A stretch of DNA of 8,498 nt. Source: DATEPR01 sp036269975. GTDB lineage: Bacteria; Actinomycetota; Actinomycetes; Mycobacteriales; Pseudonocardiaceae. The stretch spans positions 1 through 8,498 of the forward strand of contig DATBDL010000407.1 in the NCBI GenBank assembly GCA_036269975.1. Reading direction: 5' to 3'. Below, piece after piece: positions 6,463 through 8,498 of the stretch (positions are counted from its first letter, which is position 1; the number at the start of each line of letters is the position of its first letter). The notes under the pieces are model-generated. The model saw only the letters and a program-made list of their open reading frames with translations, had not been told where the DNA came from and made no database searches. Made by a program: the position numbers and the translations under genes.

Positions 6463-7011
6463 GTGGCGGTGCGTGATCCTGATGCGAAGCGGCAGCGGCT
6501 GCTGGAAGCCGGGCTGGCCGAGTTCGCCGAGCACGGTATCGCGGGCGCGCGGATGGACCGGATCGCCAAGTTGGCCGGGTGCAGCGCCGGACTGGTCTAC
6601 AGCTACTTCGAGAACAAGGAAGGCTTGTTCGAAGCCGTTTTCGTGGCCATCGCCGAGCGTACCGTCGCCGAGATCGCGATCACGCCGCACGACCTGCCCG
6701 AATACGCCGGCCGCCTGTTCGACAGCCACGAGGCCCACCCCGAGTTCGTGCGGCTCGTGACGTGGCACCAGCTCGAACGGTCCGTGCGGATTCCCGTGGT
6801 TGCCGAAGCGAACTGCGTCAAGGCGAACGCGATCCGGTCCGCTCAGGACGACGGTCTCGTCGCGAACCGGTTCGACGCGGCCGAGTTGCTCGTCATGGTG
6901 TTCACGCTGTCGGCGATGTGGGCCGCCGAGCCGCCGGCCGCGAGCGCCGCCGTGCGGGCCCACCGCAGGGCGACCGTGGTGGCGGCCGTGCGCCGGCTGG
7001 TCGAACCGTGA
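6463..7011 (+). CDS. TetR family transcriptional regulator
   Basis: This 182-aa protein is a typical one-component TetR repressor. The N-terminal DNA-binding domain spans ~9-58: a first helix with RQRLLEAGLAEFAEHG, then the helix-turn-helix RIAKLAGCSAGLVYSYFENKEGLFEAVF (~33-60), including the near-universal Y-x-Y/F-F and K-x-x-L pattern. The C-terminal part (~65-182) is helical and would bind a ligand and dimerise; His91, His93 and Trp101 lie in its middle. The GTG at 6463 is chosen because AGGGTG (6452-6457) precedes it; a second GTG two codons on (6469) cannot be excluded. It is the third gene of the permease-amidohydrolase operon and also has the operator-like site 11 bp upstream. It probably represses itself and the hydrolase gene at 631-1437. 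Whether the ligand is the transported amine or a dienelactone-hydrolase substrate is unknown. Confidence 0.93.
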   Translation: MAVRDPDAKRQRLLEAGLAEFAEHGIAGARMDRIAKLAGCSAGLVYSYFENKEGLFEAVFVAIAERTVAEIAITPHDLPEYAGRLFDSHEAHPEFVRLVTWHQLERSVRIPVVAEANCVKANAIRSAQDDGLVANRFDAAELLVMVFTLSAMWAAEPPAASAAVRAHRRATVVAAVRRLVEP

Positions 7012-7012
7012 C

Positions 7013-8047
7013 TCACGGCGAGAGCAGCGCGGCGTAGAGGGTCAGGCCGGGACCGAAGGCCATCGCCACCGCCGGTCGGTCGCCGTGCAGACGACCCGCT
7101 TTCCGCAACTCGTCCAGGATCACCAGAACCGTTGCGGACGAACAGTTTCCGCGTTCCCGTAACACGGCTCTCGACACGTCGAGCGCGTCGGGCGGCAACC
7201 GCAGCGCGGTTTCCACGGTCTCCAGGATGCGCGGGCCGCCGGGATGCACCGCCCACGCGCCGATGTCGTCGACGGTCAGGCCGTGCCGTGTCAGCAGATC
7301 GCTCATCATCGGGCCGACCTGCTCGGCCAGCACGGCCGGCACCTCGGGGGACAGTCCCATCCGGAAGCCCAGATCCGTGATGTCCCAACGCATGTGGTCG
7401 GCCGTGGTGTTGTCGGTGCGGGCCGCGATGTCGACGATCGACACGCCGGCACCGGAGGGCCGCAGCACGACGGCGGCGGCCGCGTCGGCGAACAGCGCGT
7501 GCGTCACGACCTGGCCCAGGTCGTCCGTCTGTGGCTGGATGTGCAGCGATGTCAGCTCGACGCACAGCAGCACCGCGGGCCGGCCCTGTGCCACCACGAA
7601 GTCGGCGACCGTGGCGAGGCCGGGAATGGCCGCGTAGCAACCCATGTGGCCGATCATCAGCCGCCGCACGTCGGCCGGCATGCCCAGATCGGCGGCCAGC
7701 CGGATGTCCAGGCCGGGCGTCATGTAACCGGTGCAGGAGACGACCGCGAACAGCCCGACCTCGTCCGCGCCCATGCCGGCGTCGGCCAGTGCCGCGCTGA
7801 CGGCTTCCTTGCCAAGCGGCATCGCCTCGGCCGCGTAGCGGCGCATCCGCTGCCCGGTCGACCAGCCGGACACGTCCTCCACCAACGGATCGGCCACCGC
7901 GTGCCGGCGCGCGACCCCGGCCGAGCGGAAGATCCGGCCGGCCACCCTGGAGTGGTCGAGGCGTGGGCCGAAGAAGCCCGACCACAGCGTGTCCTGGTCG
8001 ACCTGGCCGGGGAACGCGCAGCCCCCACCCGCGATCACCGCGGTCAC
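7013..8047 (-). CDS. Type III polyketide synthase (chalcone/stilbene synthase family)
   Basis: This 344-aa homodimeric-type ketosynthase condenses a CoA-linked starter with malonyl-CoA units without an acyl carrier protein. The catalytic triad is intact: Cys137 in GHMGCYAAIPG, His268 in AVHPGGPRILE and Asn301 in RERGNCSSATV. SCTGYMTPGLD (104-114) and the C-terminal AFGPGLT loop (330-336) are also family marks. The GTG at 8047 is chosen because VTAVIAGGGCAFP matches the expected N-terminal strand; the in-frame extension to 8170 is antisense-free but overlaps the methyltransferase in another frame. This GTG has no ribosome binding site and overlaps the stop of a possible small upstream ORF. Length is slightly below the usual 350-390 aa. 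With the methyltransferase upstream, an alkylresorcinol, alkylpyrone or similar phenolic product is likely, but chain length and starter cannot be told. It ends 1 bp from the TetR stop. Confidence 0.93.
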   Translation of the reverse strand: MTAVIAGGGCAFPGQVDQDTLWSGFFGPRLDHSRVAGRIFRSAGVARRHAVADPLVEDVSGWSTGQRMRRYAAEAMPLGKEAVSAALADAGMGADEVGLFAVVSCTGYMTPGLDIRLAADLGMPADVRRLMIGHMGCYAAIPGLATVADFVVAQGRPAVLLCVELTSLHIQPQTDDLGQVVTHALFADAAAAVVLRPSGAGVSIVDIAARTDNTTADHMRWDITDLGFRMGLSPEVPAVLAEQVGPMMSDLLTRHGLTVDDIGAWAVHPGGPRILETVETALRLPPDALDVSRAVLRERGNCSSATVLVILDELRKAGRLHGDRPAVAMAFGPGLTLYAALLSP

Positions 8048-8100
8048 CAACGGGGCACCACGGGGGCGCCGAACCGGTCTCTCGATGCCGAGGACGTCAC
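8044..8100 (-). CDS. Possible 18-residue leader ORF between methyltransferase and PKS genes
   Basis: A GTG at 8100 overlaps the methyltransferase stop (GTGA, 8100-8097) and is preceded by AAGGAG five bases before it, the best ribosome binding site in this junction. The frame runs 18 residues (VTSSASRDRFGAPVVPRW) and its TGA overlaps the GTG of the PKS gene (GTGA, 8047-8044). It could carry ribosomes from the methyltransferase to the PKS start, which has no binding site of its own. Alternatively a base error or real frameshift here hides a longer PKS N-terminus. The sequence resembles no known peptide. Confidence 0.35.
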   Translation of the reverse strand: MTSSASRDRFGAPVVPRW

Positions 8101-8498
8101 GTGCTCTCCTTCCGACCGATGCCCTGGAACAGCACCGATGTGGTCGCCACGGGCACCATCCGGACGGCATCGGCGCGGCCGGCCAGCCACCGGGCCGTGC
8201 CGGCCATCGATGGCCGGATACCCCGCAGCGCCAGCGTCACACCGTGCCGGGCACACTCCGCAAGGAGGGCTTTCCTGTTTACGAACAGCGCGGGGTCATG
8301 GATTCCCGGTGGCGGCCCGCCCGGCAGCCGTTCGCCGACGGTGATCGCGACGAACCGGCTCAACGCGGTGTCCGCCAGCGTGTCCACCACCAGCAGGCCA
8401 CCCGGCCGCAGCAGCCGACACGCCTCGCCGACCGCGGCCGGCAGGTCCGTGACGTGCTCCAGGATCTCGCCCGCTGTGACCACGTCCGCGCACCCGTC
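8097..8498 (-). CDS. UbiG-like SAM-dependent methyltransferase, C-terminal fragment
   Basis: The frame is open to the right edge, so the start and the SAM-binding glycine-rich loop lie outside the window; 133 residues are present. The visible part matches the class I methyltransferase fold after motif I: DVVTAGEILEHV (residues ~5-16, motif II region with the EHV typical of UbiG/Coq3 enzymes), LLRPGGLLVVDT (29-40, motif III) and then a stretch with GIHDPALFV that parallels the THDYKKFI-like region of UbiG. UbiG and Coq3 O-methylate hydroxyl groups on quinone-precursor rings. An O- or C-methylation of the type III PKS product is therefore a fair inference. Its stop overlaps the GTG of the small ORF that leads to the PKS gene, so the two genes form one transcription unit read leftwards. 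Confidence 0.82.
   Translation of the reverse strand, partial: DGCADVVTAGEILEHVTDLPAAVGEACRLLRPGGLLVVDTLADTALSRFVAITVGERLPGGPPPGIHDPALFVNRKALLAECARHGVTLALRGIRPSMAGTARWLAGRADAVRMVPVATTSVLFQGIGRKEST

Overview
The window is GC-rich throughout, with strong G/C preference at third codon positions, frequent GTG starts and stop/start overlaps of the ATGA/GTGA type. This fits an actinobacterium, plausibly a Pseudonocardiales or related secondary-metabolite producer; that placement is inferred from base composition and gene content only. No tRNA, rRNA, insertion sequence, CRISPR array or prophage gene was seen. Genes are packed tightly and no gap exceeds about 200 bases.

Layout. (1) Bases 1-621, + strand: the C-terminal part of an unrecognised Pro-rich protein. 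(2) 631-1437, - strand: a dienelactone-hydrolase-family enzyme, with a TetR-type operator candidate directly upstream. (3) 1438-1639: a regulatory gap holding that operator, a small hairpin and a 32-bp near-perfect palindrome. (4) 1640-2360, + strand: a two-gene unit coding for a 70-aa protein with a YWWDG-x-x-W module and a 168-aa beta-rich protein of unknown function. (5) 2365-3726, - strand: a glutamine-synthetase-like ligase, divergent from (6) 3824-7011, + strand: an APC-family permease, a FluG-type amidohydrolase (joined by ATGA) and a TetR regulator. (7) 7013 to the window end, - strand: a UbiG-like methyltransferase (5' end outside the window), a possible 18-residue leader ORF and a type III polyketide synthase.

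How the parts may work together. The ligase, amidohydrolase and permease together are the separated equivalents of the two halves of fungal FluG (amidohydrolase plus glutamine synthetase) with a transporter added. This suggests uptake of an amine or amino compound, gamma-glutamylation, and later hydrolysis. The TetR gene closes that operon. A 20-bp sequence lying 11 bp before its start codon recurs with 18 of 20 identities 11 bp before the start of the dienelactone-hydrolase gene 5 kb away. This suggests that the one regulator controls both itself and the hydrolase. The PKS/methyltransferase pair looks like the edge of a separate phenolic-lipid or other aromatic polyketide cluster.
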